A stretch of 64,000 nucleotides of DNA from positions 1-64,000 of the forward strand of contig NZ_OCNE01000011.1 in assembly GCF_900230195.1 (NCBI RefSeq), written 5' to 3'. The notes beneath the pieces were generated by a model. That model was not told the origin of the DNA. It worked only from the letters and a program-made list of their open reading frames with translations, and ran no database searches. How positions within the stretch are numbered: the first letter of the stretch is position 1; every line of letters begins with the position of its first letter. Below are positions 8,035 through 18,544 of this stretch, one piece after another. The stretch comes from Streptomyces zhaozhouensis. Lineage in GTDB: Bacteria; Actinomycetota; Actinomycetes; Streptomycetales; Streptomycetaceae. Made by a program: the position numbers and the translations under genes.

Positions 8035-8150
8035 CCCGAGCTGACCCGAGCCGACCCGAGCCGACCCGACCGGAGCTGACCGGCGCTGACCGGCGCCGAC
8101 CACGACCGACCGTCACTGACCACGGCTGACCACCGTTGACCACGGCTGAC
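8026..8150. repeat. 10-bp periodic tandem repeat (core CTGAC/CCGAC)
   Basis: Units such as CCGAGCTGAC, CCGAGCCGAC, CGGCGCTGAC and CACGGCTGAC follow one another for about twelve copies at an almost exact 10-bp step (one 5-bp insertion near 8066). Starts in the last codons of the coiled-coil gene and ends 150 bp before glmU. Confidence 0.85.
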
Positions 8151-8224
8151 GGAGTCTGTTGCGGCGGGACGTGCGGGGCGCGTGGGTATCCTGCGGAACA
8201 TTCCCCGTCGCTCCGAGTTCTCAT

Positions 8225-8264
8225 GTGCACGCCCCGGTTTCCCGGCCGGGCCCGGGGCGTGCAC
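8225..8264. promoter_or_regulatory. Strong hairpin in the glmU upstream region
   Basis: Perfect 13-bp inverted repeat GTGCACGCCCCGG / CCGGGGCGTGCAC around a 14-nt loop, ending 37 nt before the glmU start. It could terminate the upstream transcript or be a 5'-leader structure of glmU; no T-tract follows. Confidence 0.6.
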
Positions 8265-8301
8265 GAGCGCACGACCACACCGACCGAAGGACGCGATTTC
8301 C

Positions 8302-9768
8302 GTGAGCCCCAACCGTCCGGCAGCCATCATCGTTCTCGCAGCGGGTGAGGGGACCCGCATGAAGTCGACGACGCCCAAGGTCCTGCACGAGCTGTGCGGC
8401 CGTTCCATGGTCGGGCACGTGGTGCTGGCGGCCGGGGAGCTGGAGCCGGAGCGGCTGGTGGTCGTGGTGGGGCACGGCCGCGAGCGGGTCGTCGCGCACC
8501 TGGCCGAGCTGGACGCAGGGGTGCGCACCGCCGTGCAGACCGAGCGGCGCGGCACGGCGCACGCGGTGCGCACCGCGTTGACCGCGCTGGCGGAGGAGGA
8601 CGGCGCGACGCCGACCGGCACGGTCCTGGTGACCTGCGGCGACACCCCGCTCCAGACCACCGCCACGCTGCGCGCCCTGGCCGAGCGGCACGCGAGCGAG
8701 GGCAACGCGGTGACGGTGCTGACGATGGAGCTGCCGGACGCCACCGGCTACGGGCGGGTGGTGCGGGAGCCGGACGGCTCGGTCGCGGAGATCGTCGAGC
8801 ACAAGGACGCCTCGCCGGCGACGCGGGCGATCCGCGAGGTGAACTCGGGTGTCTTCGCCTTCGACGGGGCGCTGCTCGCCGAGGCGCTGGAGAAGGTCGG
8901 CACGGACAACAGCCAGGGCGAGGAGTACCTGCCCGACGTGCTGCGCATCCTGCGGACCGCGGGTCACCGGGTCGGCGCCGAGCTGGCGACCGACCCGACC
9001 GAGCTGGTCGGCATCAACAACCGGGTGCAACTGGCGCACGCCAGGCGCCTGTTGAACGACCGGCTGCTGGAGGCCGCGATGCTGGCCGGGGTCACGGTGG
9101 TGGACCCGGCCAGCACCTGGGTCGACGCGACGGTCACGTTCGAGCCGGACTCCGTGGTCGAGCCCGGCACCCAGCTGCTGGGCGCCACCCACGTGGGGGC
9201 GTACGCCGAGGTCGGCCCGGGCAGCCGGCTGCGGGACTGCACGGTCGGCGAGGGCGCCTCCGTGGTGCACACGGTGGCGGACACGGCGGTGATCGGCTCC
9301 GGCGCCAAGGTCGGGCCGTACTCCTACCTCCGCCCGGGAACGCTGCTCGGCGAGGCCACGAAGGTCGGCGGCTTTGTCGAGGTGAAGAACTCCTCGCTCG
9401 GCACCGGCACCAAAGTCCCGCATCTCTCCTATGTCGGCGACGCCACCATCGGTGAGCACACCAACATCGGCGCCTCCAGTGTGGTGGTGAACTACGACGG
9501 CGAGGCAAAGCACCGCACCACGATCGGTTCGCACTGCCGGACGGGCGCCGACAATACCTTTGTGGCGCCTGTCACGGTCGCGGACGGAAGTTACACGGCG
9601 GCCGGCTCGGTCATCACCGCCGACGTTCCCCCGGGATCACTCGGTGTAGCCCGTGGTCGGCAGCGGAACGTGGAGGGTTGGGTGGCCCGCCGCCGTGCGG
9701 GCTCGGCGGCCGACGAGGCGGCCCAGGCGGCTCTAGCTGCGGCGGAGCCCGATCACGATCAGGACTGA
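8302..9768 (+). CDS. glmU: Bifunctional UDP-GlcNAc pyrophosphorylase / glucosamine-1-phosphate acetyltransferase
   Basis: 488 residues from GTG, which has AAGGA 10 nt upstream; a longer in-frame ATG extension lacks homology-like sequence. N-terminal uridyltransferase: LAAGEGTRMKS...PKVLH (nucleotide-binding loop) near residue 11, GDTPL, and N-S-G-V-F at mid-domain. C-terminal half is a left-handed beta-helix of hexapeptide repeats (VGAYAEVGPGSRL, KVGPYSYLRPG, VGGFVEVKNS, THIGASSVVVNYDGEAKHRT) that carries the acetyltransferase. It makes UDP-GlcNAc for peptidoglycan and teichoic acid synthesis. prs follows after a hairpin; the pairing glmU-prs is classic for Gram-positive bacteria. Confidence 0.97.
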   Translation: MSPNRPAAIIVLAAGEGTRMKSTTPKVLHELCGRSMVGHVVLAAGELEPERLVVVVGHGRERVVAHLAELDAGVRTAVQTERRGTAHAVRTALTALAEEDGATPTGTVLVTCGDTPLQTTATLRALAERHASEGNAVTVLTMELPDATGYGRVVREPDGSVAEIVEHKDASPATRAIREVNSGVFAFDGALLAEALEKVGTDNSQGEEYLPDVLRILRTAGHRVGAELATDPTELVGINNRVQLAHARRLLNDRLLEAAMLAGVTVVDPASTWVDATVTFEPDSVVEPGTQLLGATHVGAYAEVGPGSRLRDCTVGEGASVVHTVADTAVIGSGAKVGPYSYLRPGTLLGEATKVGGFVEVKNSSLGTGTKVPHLSYVGDATIGEHTNIGASSVVVNYDGEAKHRTTIGSHCRTGADNTFVAPVTVADGSYTAAGSVITADVPPGSLGVARGRQRNVEGWVARRRAGSAADEAAQAALAAAEPDHDQD

Positions 9769-9779
9769 CGGGTTCGCTC

Positions 9780-9813
9780 GGGGCCCTCCACGGCGTACCG
9801 TAAGGAGGGCCCC
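9780..9813 (+). terminator. Hairpin between glmU and prs
   Basis: GGGGCCCTCC / GGAGGGCCCC outer stem with inner ACGG/CCGT pairing and a 4-nt loop, 11 nt after the glmU stop. Could terminate or attenuate before prs. Confidence 0.6.
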
Positions 9814-9866
9814 TCTGTTCCGGAGTAGGCCGAACGAGCGCATCCTCGGAGCCAAGGAGACTGACT

Positions 9867-10844
9867 GTGACCGGGATCAAGACGACCGGTGAGAAGAAAT
9901 TGATGCTCTTCTCCGGCCGCGCCCACCCCGAGCTGGCGAAGGAGGTCGCCGCCGAATTGGGCGTGGGACTGGTCCCGACCAAGGCTCAGGACTTTGCCAA
10001 CGGCGAGATCTATGTGCGTTTCCAGGAGTCCGTTCGCGGCGCCGACTGTTTTCTGATGCAGAGTCACACGGCACCGATCAACAAATGGATCATGGAACAG
10101 CTGATCATGATCGACGCGTTGAAGCGGGCGTCGGCGCGGAGTATCTCCGTCATCATTCCGTTCTACGGTTACGCCCGCCAGGACAAGAAGCACCGCGGTC
10201 GCGAGCCCATCTCGGCGCGGCTGATGGCCGACCTGCTCGGAACGGCGGGCGCGCACCGGATCATCGCGATGGACCTCCACGCCGACCAGGTCCAGGGGTA
10301 CTTCGACGGTCCTGTCGACCACCTCTTCGCGCTGCCGGTGCTGACCGACTACATCGGCAGCCGCGTCGACCGGGAGAAGCTGACCGTGGTCTCCCCCGAC
10401 GCCGGCCGGGTGCGGGTCGCCGACCGCTGGGCGGACCGGCTGGGCGCCCCGCTGGCCATCGTCCACAAGCGCCGCGACCCGGACGTGGCCAACCAGGTCA
10501 CCGTCCACGAGGTGGTCGGCAACGTGCGCGACCGGGTGTGTGTCCTGGTCGACGACATGATCGACACCGGCGGCACCATCTGCGCCGCAGCCGACGCGCT
10601 CTTCAGCAACGGCGCCTCCGACGTGATCGTGGCCGCCACCCACGGCGTGCTCTCCGGGCCGGCCGCCGACCGCCTGAAGAACTCGCGGGTGAGCGAGTTC
10701 ATCTTCACCAATTCGCTGCCGACTCCCAGCGAGGTCCACCTGGACAAGATCACCGTGCTGTCGATGGCGCCGACCATCGCCAGGGCGGTCCGCGAGGTCT
10801 TCGAGGACGGATCGGTGACCAGCCTCTTCGAGGGCGACGCGTAA
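9867..10844 (+). CDS. prs: Ribose-phosphate pyrophosphokinase
   Basis: 325 residues; GTG with AAGGAG 7 nt upstream. Makes PRPP from ribose 5-phosphate and ATP for purine, pyrimidine, His, Trp and NAD synthesis. Visible signatures: FANGEIYVRFQESVRG near the N-terminus, KWIMEQLIMIDALKRASA, the ATP loop YARQDKKHRGREPISARL, the metal/PRPP loop MDLHADQVQGYFDGPVDH and the ribose-5-phosphate/PRPP site VCVLVDDMIDTGGTI. Length matches class I enzymes. Lies between glmU and rplY with strong hairpins on either side. Confidence 0.97.
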   Translation: MTGIKTTGEKKLMLFSGRAHPELAKEVAAELGVGLVPTKAQDFANGEIYVRFQESVRGADCFLMQSHTAPINKWIMEQLIMIDALKRASARSISVIIPFYGYARQDKKHRGREPISARLMADLLGTAGAHRIIAMDLHADQVQGYFDGPVDHLFALPVLTDYIGSRVDREKLTVVSPDAGRVRVADRWADRLGAPLAIVHKRRDPDVANQVTVHEVVGNVRDRVCVLVDDMIDTGGTICAAADALFSNGASDVIVAATHGVLSGPAADRLKNSRVSEFIFTNSLPTPSEVHLDKITVLSMAPTIARAVREVFEDGSVTSLFEGDA

Positions 10845-10858
10845 CCGCCCGGGAAACG

Positions 10859-10898
10859 GGCCCCGCCGGGGCCTCTCCCGACCGTGTTCTGGAGAGGC
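10859..10898 (+). terminator. Two consecutive hairpins after prs
   Basis: GGCCCC-gcc-GGGGCC (10859-10873) followed by GCCTCTCC / GGAGAGGC (10871-10898). They precede a TAGAAT -10-like hexamer and so probably separate prs from the rplY promoter. Confidence 0.55.
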
Positions 10899-10910
10899 GC
10901 CGGCGGCGGG

Positions 10911-10916
10911 TAGAAT
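10911..10916 (+). promoter_or_regulatory. -10-like element for rplY-pth
   Basis: TAGAAT, 125 nt before the rplY start, leaving a long untranslated leader. The -35 region is not a clear consensus (overlaps the end of the prs terminator). Confidence 0.35.
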
Positions 10917-11040
10917 CGGGCCCGTTGCTCGGCGAGGGAGGCCCGGAGGGGCTTATCCGTTATCGACGCGCTCTTTGTGCAGGCCCGCCCTGGGCCGGGT
11001 GACCGAATTCTTTTCCGGTCACACCACAAGGAGTTCCGCC

Positions 11041-11625
11041 ATGTCGGACGTGAAGATCAGCGCGGCGCCCAGGAGCGAGTTCGGCAAGGGTGCCGCCCGC
11101 CGCATCCGCCGGGAGGAGCGCGTTCCCGCCGTCGTCTACGGCCACGGCACCGACCCGGTCCACGTGACCCTGCCGGGCCACGAGCTGATGATGGCGCTCA
11201 AGACCCCGAACGTCCTGATCACCCTGGACATCGAGGGCCGCCAGGAGATGGTGATCCCGAAGGCCGTGCAGCGGGAGGCCATCCGCGGCTTCCTCGTCCA
11301 CATCGACCTGCTGGTCGTCAAGCGCGGCGAGAAGGTCACCGTCGAGGTCCCGATCGTCGTCGAGGGCGAGCTGGCCCCGGGCGGCGGCCTGCTGGAGCAC
11401 GTGCTCAACACCCTGCCGATCGAGGCCGAGGCCACCCACCTCCCCGAGTCGGTCACCCTCTCCATCGCCGGCCTGACCATCGGCGACTCCGTCCTGGCCA
11501 AGGACGTCAAGCTGCCGGCCGGCTCCAGCCTGGCCGTCGAGCCGGAGGACGTCGTGGTGCAGGTGCTCCAGCCGCAGGCCGAGGAGCCCTCCGCCGACTC
11601 CGCCACCGAAGAGGAAGCCGGCTGA
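11041..11625 (+). CDS. rplY: 50S ribosomal protein L25/general stress protein Ctc
   Basis: 194 residues; ATG preceded by AAGGAG. N-terminal L25 5S-rRNA-binding domain (EFGKGAARRIRREERVPAVV, then YGHGTDPVHVTLPG) and the C-terminal TL5/CTC beta domain (VEVPIVVEGE, LEHVLNTLPIEAEATHLPE, LTIGDSV). This long CTC form is the usual actinobacterial one. It binds 5S rRNA in the large subunit and is associated with stress translation. Tail is Glu-rich. pth follows 61 nt later, a widespread gene pair, and both probably share a transcript. Confidence 0.96.
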   Translation: MSDVKISAAPRSEFGKGAARRIRREERVPAVVYGHGTDPVHVTLPGHELMMALKTPNVLITLDIEGRQEMVIPKAVQREAIRGFLVHIDLLVVKRGEKVTVEVPIVVEGELAPGGGLLEHVLNTLPIEAEATHLPESVTLSIAGLTIGDSVLAKDVKLPAGSSLAVEPEDVVVQVLQPQAEEPSADSATEEEAG

Positions 11626-11686
11626 GGCGCAGCCCCGCGAGGGTGGGCCCGACCGGGCCCACCCGGCCCGAGGAGACGAGAGACTC

Positions 11687-12295
11687 ATGAACGACGCCGC
11701 GCACGCGCCGGCGCCCGACGGGCCGTGGCTGATCGTCGGCCTCGGCAATCCGGGCCCCGGCTACGCCGCCAACCGGCACAACGTCGGCTTCATGGTCGTC
11801 GACCTGCTGGCGCGGCGGCTGGGCGGCGGGTTCAAGGCCCACCGCTCCCGGGCCGCCGTGCTGGAGGGCCGCCTCGGCCCCCCCGGCTCGGGCGGCCCCC
11901 GGGTGGTGCTGGCCAAGCCGATGTCCTTCATGAACGTCTCCGGCGGGCCGACCGGCGCGCTCTGCTCGTTCTACGGCGTCCCCCCGTCCCGACTCGTGGT
12001 CGTCCACGACGAGTTGGACATCGACTACGGGGTGCTCCGGCTGAAGCGCGGCGGCGGCGACAACGGCCACAACGGGCTGAAGTCGATCACCTCTGCGCTC
12101 GGCAGGGACTACTACCGCGTCCGGTTCGGCGTGGGCCGCCCGCCCGGCCGGATGGACGTCGCGGCCTTCGTGCTGAAGGACTTCTCGACGACCGAGCGCA
12201 AGGACCTCGACTACCACGTGGACCGCGCGGCCGACGCCGCCGAGGCGCTGGTCAGCGAGGGTCTGGAGCGGGCGCAGAGCCGCTACAACGGCTGA
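11687..12295 (+). CDS. pth: Peptidyl-tRNA hydrolase
   Basis: 202 residues; ATG with GAGGAG 11 nt upstream. Recycles peptidyl-tRNA released from stalled ribosomes by cutting the ester bond. Signatures: LIVGLGNPGPGYAANRHNVGF near the N-terminus (catalytic His of NRHN), KPMSFMNVSG, VVVHDELDIDYG (catalytic Asp) and GGGDNGHNGLKSI. The segment RVRFGVGRPPGRMDVAAFVL is also typical. Second gene of the rplY-pth unit. Confidence 0.96.
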   Translation: MNDAAHAPAPDGPWLIVGLGNPGPGYAANRHNVGFMVVDLLARRLGGGFKAHRSRAAVLEGRLGPPGSGGPRVVLAKPMSFMNVSGGPTGALCSFYGVPPSRLVVVHDELDIDYGVLRLKRGGGDNGHNGLKSITSALGRDYYRVRFGVGRPPGRMDVAAFVLKDFSTTERKDLDYHVDRAADAAEALVSEGLERAQSRYNG

Positions 12296-12359
12296 CCGGC
12301 GGGCGGCCGGGCCCGCCAGGACTTGACCAGCGCCCTGGCTTTGGCCAAAGATCTGCGCC

Positions 12360-12854
12360 ATGTCAGCGTCCCGGCCCCGCCGCAGCGCGGCGCGTCGCGC
12401 CGGCGAGAGCGCCTTCGGCGCGCTGCTGCTGGCCCGCCTGGTGATCTCCTGGCTGCTCGCCGTCGCCCTGGTGGCCGGCGGGGCGTGGGCGTCCTGGGAG
12501 GACGCGCGCTACGCGTTCGGCGTCCGCGACGCCGAGGAGAGCGAGATCACGCTGCTCCGCTGCGAACCCGAGGGCTGCGCCGGGGTCTCCACCGCCAGCG
12601 GCGACATGGTCGTCCTCGAACAGCGGATCGGGCGCGCGGAGGGCGAGCGCCTCACGGTCGTCCGGCCGCCCGACGGTGACGTCGTCCTGCGCTCGGACGG
12701 CGCCGGCCGGCTCTACTCCCTGGCGCCGCTGGCCGGCGGCCTGCTGCTCGCCTCCGTCGTCGTCGCGGGCGGCCTGCGCCGCTACCGCGTCGCCTGGACG
12801 GTCGCCGGCGTCGCCCTCGCCCACCTGCTGCTGACGTTCCTCCTCTGGATCTGA
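12360..12854 (+). CDS. Small integral membrane protein, function unknown
   Basis: 164 residues. Three hydrophobic segments: LLLARLVISWLLAVALVAGG (about 23-42), a segment LAPLAGGLLLASVVVAGGL (about 122-140) and VAWTVAGVALAHLLLTFLLW at the C-terminus. Between the first two is a mostly charged outer domain with two Cys (LLRCEPEGCAG) that might form a disulfide. Arg-rich N-terminus suggests the start is cytoplasmic. I do not recognise the family. It sits between pth and the convergent ppc; start codon weakly supported (no good Shine-Dalgarno), but codon bias and the membrane pattern support a real gene. Confidence 0.7.
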   Translation: MSASRPRRSAARRAGESAFGALLLARLVISWLLAVALVAGGAWASWEDARYAFGVRDAEESEITLLRCEPEGCAGVSTASGDMVVLEQRIGRAEGERLTVVRPPDGDVVLRSDGAGRLYSLAPLAGGLLLASVVVAGGLRRYRVAWTVAGVALAHLLLTFLLWI

Positions 12855-12917
12855 GCCGAACGCGGCCCACCCACCCGGTGCGGCACCGTGGTCGACTGAC
12901 CCCCGCCACCCACGCGC

Positions 12918-13005
12918 CGCGCCCCTCCCCGCGCCCCCGAGCCGCCCACCGACGGAGAAGGGGCGCGGGGAACCGCGCGAGCGACCCACCACCGGGGCGA
13001 GGACG
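12918..13005. repeat. Interspersed repeat copy 2, forming a long hairpin between convergent genes
   Basis: CCGCGCCCCT (12918-12927) pairs with AGGGGCGCGG (12959-12968); the right arm is part of the repeat AAGGGGCGCGGGGAACCGCG. Lies between the membrane-protein gene and the 3' end of ppc, so it may act as a two-way terminator. Confidence 0.6.
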
Positions 13006-13047
13006 AGTCCCCACCCCGGCCGGCAAGGCCCACGCGCCGTTGAGACG

Positions 13048-15843
<2,796 letters not shown>

Positions 15844-15999
15844 GGGTGCGGCTCCTCGCAGCTGACTCGTCTGGCAGGTCTTGGCACATACGGACCGCGC
15901 TGTCCGACCGTCCCATGGTAGTGAGCCCCTCTGACGGGCCTCTCACCTCCGGGTGACTTCCCCAACGCGGCCCTTGTCGCACGGGTTGAACTGCGATAG

Positions 16000-16029
16000 T
16001 TACGTAGGCGTAGGTTACGGCTCCGTAGG
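16000..16029 (+). promoter_or_regulatory. Duplicated operator upstream of the desaturase-tetR operon
   Basis: TTACG-N4-CGTAGG occurs twice in tandem at a 15-bp step (16000-16014 and 16015-16029); each copy has the palindromic core TACG-N4-CGTA. GATAGT (15995-16000) immediately before is a plausible -10, which would put the sites on the transcription start. Likely target of the TetR regulator encoded as second gene. Confidence 0.6.
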
Positions 16030-16107
16030 TGGCCGGGGCCCGTTCCGCCACGGCGAGGGGCCCTCCGCTCACTCCCCATCCCCCTCCTCCCCACGAGGTA
16101 GCCATCC

Positions 16108-17130
16108 ATGACCACTTCTCCCGATCTGGCGCGCGCCACGCCGGCCGAGGAGGCCGCTCCCCCGCCGCCCTCGGCCACTCTCGGCGGTGAAGAGCGCCGC
16201 ACCGTCGAACAGTTGGCGCTGCTCCTCTTCATCGTGGTGCCGTTCCTCGCCCTGCTGGCGGCCGTGCCGCTGGCCTGGGGCTGGGGGGTGAGCTGGCTGG
16301 ACCTGACGCTGCTGGTCCTCTTCTACTTCCTCGGCTGCCACGGGATCACCGTCGGCTTCCACCGGCACTTCACGCACGGCGCGTTCAAGGCGCGGCGGCC
16401 GGTGCGGGTCGCGTTGGCGATCGCCGGCTCGATGGCCGTCGAGGGGCCGCTGGTGCGCTGGGTCGCCGACCACCGCAAGCACCACCGGCACTCCGACGCG
16501 GAGGGCGACCCGCACTCGCCCTGGCGGTACGGCGAGTCGGTGCCGGCGCTGCTGAAGGGCCTGTGGTGGGCGCACGTCGGCTGGATGTTCGACACCGAGC
16601 AGACCAACCAGCACCGCTACGCGCCCGACCTGATCAACGACCCCGCGATGCGCCGGATCTCGCGCCAGTTCGTGCTGTGGACCACCGTCTCGCTGGCGGC
16701 GCCGCCGCTGGTCGGCGGGCTGGTGACCTGGTCGTGGCAGGGCGCGCTGACCGCGTTCTTCTGGGGTTCGCTGGTGCGCGTGGCGCTGCTGCACCACGTG
16801 ACCTGGTCGATCAACTCGATCTGCCACGCGACCGGCAAGCGCCCGTTCCGCTCCCGCGACCGCTCGGGGAACGTGTGGTGGCTCGCGGTGCTCTCCTGCG
16901 GTGAGTCGTGGCACAACCTGCACCACGCCGACCCGACCTCCGCCCGGCACGGCGTGGACCGTTGGCAGCTGGACTCCAGCGCGCGGCTGATCCGCTGGAT
17001 GGAGCGTGCGGGCTGGGTGTACGACGTGCGCTGGCCGAAGGCGTCCCGGCTGGACGCCCGGCGGGTCGCCGGCCCCGGCGCGGGCCGGGAGGAAGACCGG
17101 CGGGAGGGCGCGGCGGCCGAGACGGCATGA
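16108..17130 (+). CDS. Membrane fatty acid (acyl-CoA delta-9 type) desaturase
   Basis: 340 residues. Introduces a double bond into a fatty acyl chain using O2 and electrons, adjusting membrane fluidity. The three histidine clusters that bind the di-iron centre are present: HRHFTH (HxxxxH), HRKHHRHSD (HxxHH) and HNLHH (HxxHH). Two paired hydrophobic regions (LLLFIVVPFLALLAAVPLAW and LTLLVLFYFLGCHGITVGF; later VLWTTVSLAAPPLVGGLV) give the usual four membrane helices. First gene of a two-gene operon: the TetR gene starts 7 nt after its stop. Redox partner not encoded nearby. ATG preceded by a weak CGAGG. Confidence 0.93.
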   Translation: MTTSPDLARATPAEEAAPPPPSATLGGEERRTVEQLALLLFIVVPFLALLAAVPLAWGWGVSWLDLTLLVLFYFLGCHGITVGFHRHFTHGAFKARRPVRVALAIAGSMAVEGPLVRWVADHRKHHRHSDAEGDPHSPWRYGESVPALLKGLWWAHVGWMFDTEQTNQHRYAPDLINDPAMRRISRQFVLWTTVSLAAPPLVGGLVTWSWQGALTAFFWGSLVRVALLHHVTWSINSICHATGKRPFRSRDRSGNVWWLAVLSCGESWHNLHHADPTSARHGVDRWQLDSSARLIRWMERAGWVYDVRWPKASRLDARRVAGPGAGREEDRREGAAAETA

Positions 17131-17137
17131 TGGGGGC

Positions 17138-17830
17138 GTGGCGACCGAAGACAGCAGCAGCGACAGCGTCGGCAAGGCCAAGAGCAAGGAGCGCCCCGTC
17201 CGGGCGACCCGGCGGGCCCGCAGACGCATGACCGGCACCGAACGCCGCGAGCAGCTGCTGGACATCGGTCGCACCCTCTTCGCCGCGCGCGGCTTCGAGG
17301 GCACGTCGGTGGAGGAGATCGCCGCCAAGGCGGGGGTCTCCAAGCCGGTGGTCTACGAGCACTTCGGGGGGAAGGAAGGGCTCTACGCCGTCGTGGTGGA
17401 CCGGGAGATGAGCCGGCTGCTGTCGATGGTGACGGGCGCGCTGACGGCGGGGCACCCGAGGGAGCTGCTGGAGCAGGCGGCGTTCGCGCTGCTCGACTAC
17501 ATCGAGCGCTACACGGACGGCTTCCACATCCTGGTGCGCGACTCGCCGGTGGCGCAGTCGACGGGCACCTTCGCCTCGTTGATCGGGGACATCGCGACAC
17601 AGGTCGAGGACATCCTGGGGCACGAGTTCAAGAGCCGCGGATACGACGCGAAGCTGGCGCCGATGTACGCGCAGGCGCTGGTCGGCATGGTGGCGCTGAC
17701 CGGCCAGTGGTGGCTGAACGTCCGCAAGCCCAAGAAGGCCGAGGTCGCCGCGCACCTGGTGAACCTGGCCTGGCACGGCCTCCAGGGCCTCGAACAGAAC
17801 CCGAAGCTGGTGGGCCGGCGCCGGGACTGA
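17138..17830 (+). CDS. TetR-family regulator, coupled to the desaturase gene
   Basis: 230 residues from a GTG just 7 nt after the desaturase stop. After a basic N-terminal arm (KAKSKERPVRATRRARRR) the TetR helix-turn-helix is clear: RREQLLDIGRTLFAARGFEG, TSVEEIAAKAGVSKPVVYEHF, GGKEGLYAVVVDRE. The C-terminal ligand domain is mainly helical and ends in a Lys/Arg tail. It probably senses acyl-CoA or fatty acid and represses its own operon through the duplicated TTACG-N4-CGTAGG sites upstream of the desaturase; this is inference from position. Confidence 0.88.
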   Translation: MATEDSSSDSVGKAKSKERPVRATRRARRRMTGTERREQLLDIGRTLFAARGFEGTSVEEIAAKAGVSKPVVYEHFGGKEGLYAVVVDREMSRLLSMVTGALTAGHPRELLEQAAFALLDYIERYTDGFHILVRDSPVAQSTGTFASLIGDIATQVEDILGHEFKSRGYDAKLAPMYAQALVGMVALTGQWWLNVRKPKKAEVAAHLVNLAWHGLQGLEQNPKLVGRRRD

Positions 17831-17989
17831 ACGACGCTCCCCGGTACGCACGCCGCGCCGCGCCGCCGGCCCGGCGAGGGAGACGGGCCGCGGCCCCCCG
17901 CCCGGACTGTCTGGGGTCCGGAACGGAGGGCCGTGGAGGGAGTGGCGCCGGGAGAACCTGCCCCGGCCGACGCCGCGTGAGGGGAGACC

Positions 17990-18394
17990 TCAGTCGTTGA
18001 TGCCGTTCCGGGAGAGGATCGGGATGTCCGACAGCAGGTTCGCCAGCGGGTCGTCGCCGTCGACCTGGGTGGAGTTCTCCGCGCAGGTCTGCGAGTTGGT
18101 GCTGGTGAGCAGGTCCTGCACAGTGATCGGGACGAGGCCGACCACGGAGCCCACGTTGGTCTTGGTCAGGTCCGCGACCGGGAGGCACACGTCGTTCAGC
18201 GAGCTGTTCACCAGCGACATGTTGGGGCTCATGTAGCCACCGGTGGTGGTGTTGCCGATCTTGTCCGAGGCGCCGTTGCCGTTGATCGTGGTCAGCTCGG
18301 ACTCTTCGGCGGCCATGGCGGGGGTGGCGGCGATGCCGGCCATACCGACGGCGGAGGCCGCCACCGCGACCGTGGCAAGCGACTTCTTGATCAC
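17990..18394 (-). CDS. Rodlin (aerial-hypha rodlet-layer protein)
   Basis: 134 residues from GTG with GGAAGGA 7 nt upstream. Signal peptide KKSLATVAVAASAVGMAGIAA..AMA, then a mature protein with the rodlin pattern: TTINGNGASDKIGN, GGYMSPNMSLVNSSLNDVC, NLL-type central part, QTCAENSTQVDGDDPLANLL and ILSRNGIND. Two Cys are present. Rodlins RdlA/RdlB are secreted and organise chaplin fibrils into paired rodlets on aerial hyphae and spores; they are known from streptomycetes. Here only one gene is present and no chaplin or second rodlin lies beside it. Convergent with the TetR gene. Confidence 0.88.
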   Translation of the reverse strand: MIKKSLATVAVAASAVGMAGIAATPAMAAEESELTTINGNGASDKIGNTTTGGYMSPNMSLVNSSLNDVCLPVADLTKTNVGSVVGLVPITVQDLLTSTNSQTCAENSTQVDGDDPLANLLSDIPILSRNGIND

Positions 18395-18544
18395 TAGCTT
18401 GTCCTTCCGAGTTCTGGGATGCCCTGTTTCCGGAGCGCCCTGAACAACGCCGCAGGGTGGATTCCGTTGCCTCCGTTCACCCGAATCGCGCAATTTGATG
18501 CCTGGTGGGGGCTCGTTGGCGCACTCGAAGGGGCGCGCGGAGGG

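Noticed and set aside
8026..8150. CRISPR-like array
   Set aside because: Units are 10 bp without spacers and no cas genes are near; it is a simple tandem repeat.
8150..8301. Possible tRNA gene upstream of glmU
   Set aside because: No T-loop GTTCGA motif or cloverleaf pairing found; the sequence is explained by the 13-bp hairpin.
8182..8301. N-terminal extension of GlmU from an upstream ATG
   Set aside because: It would translate through the hairpin and has no family-like sequence; GTG at 8302 has a ribosome site.
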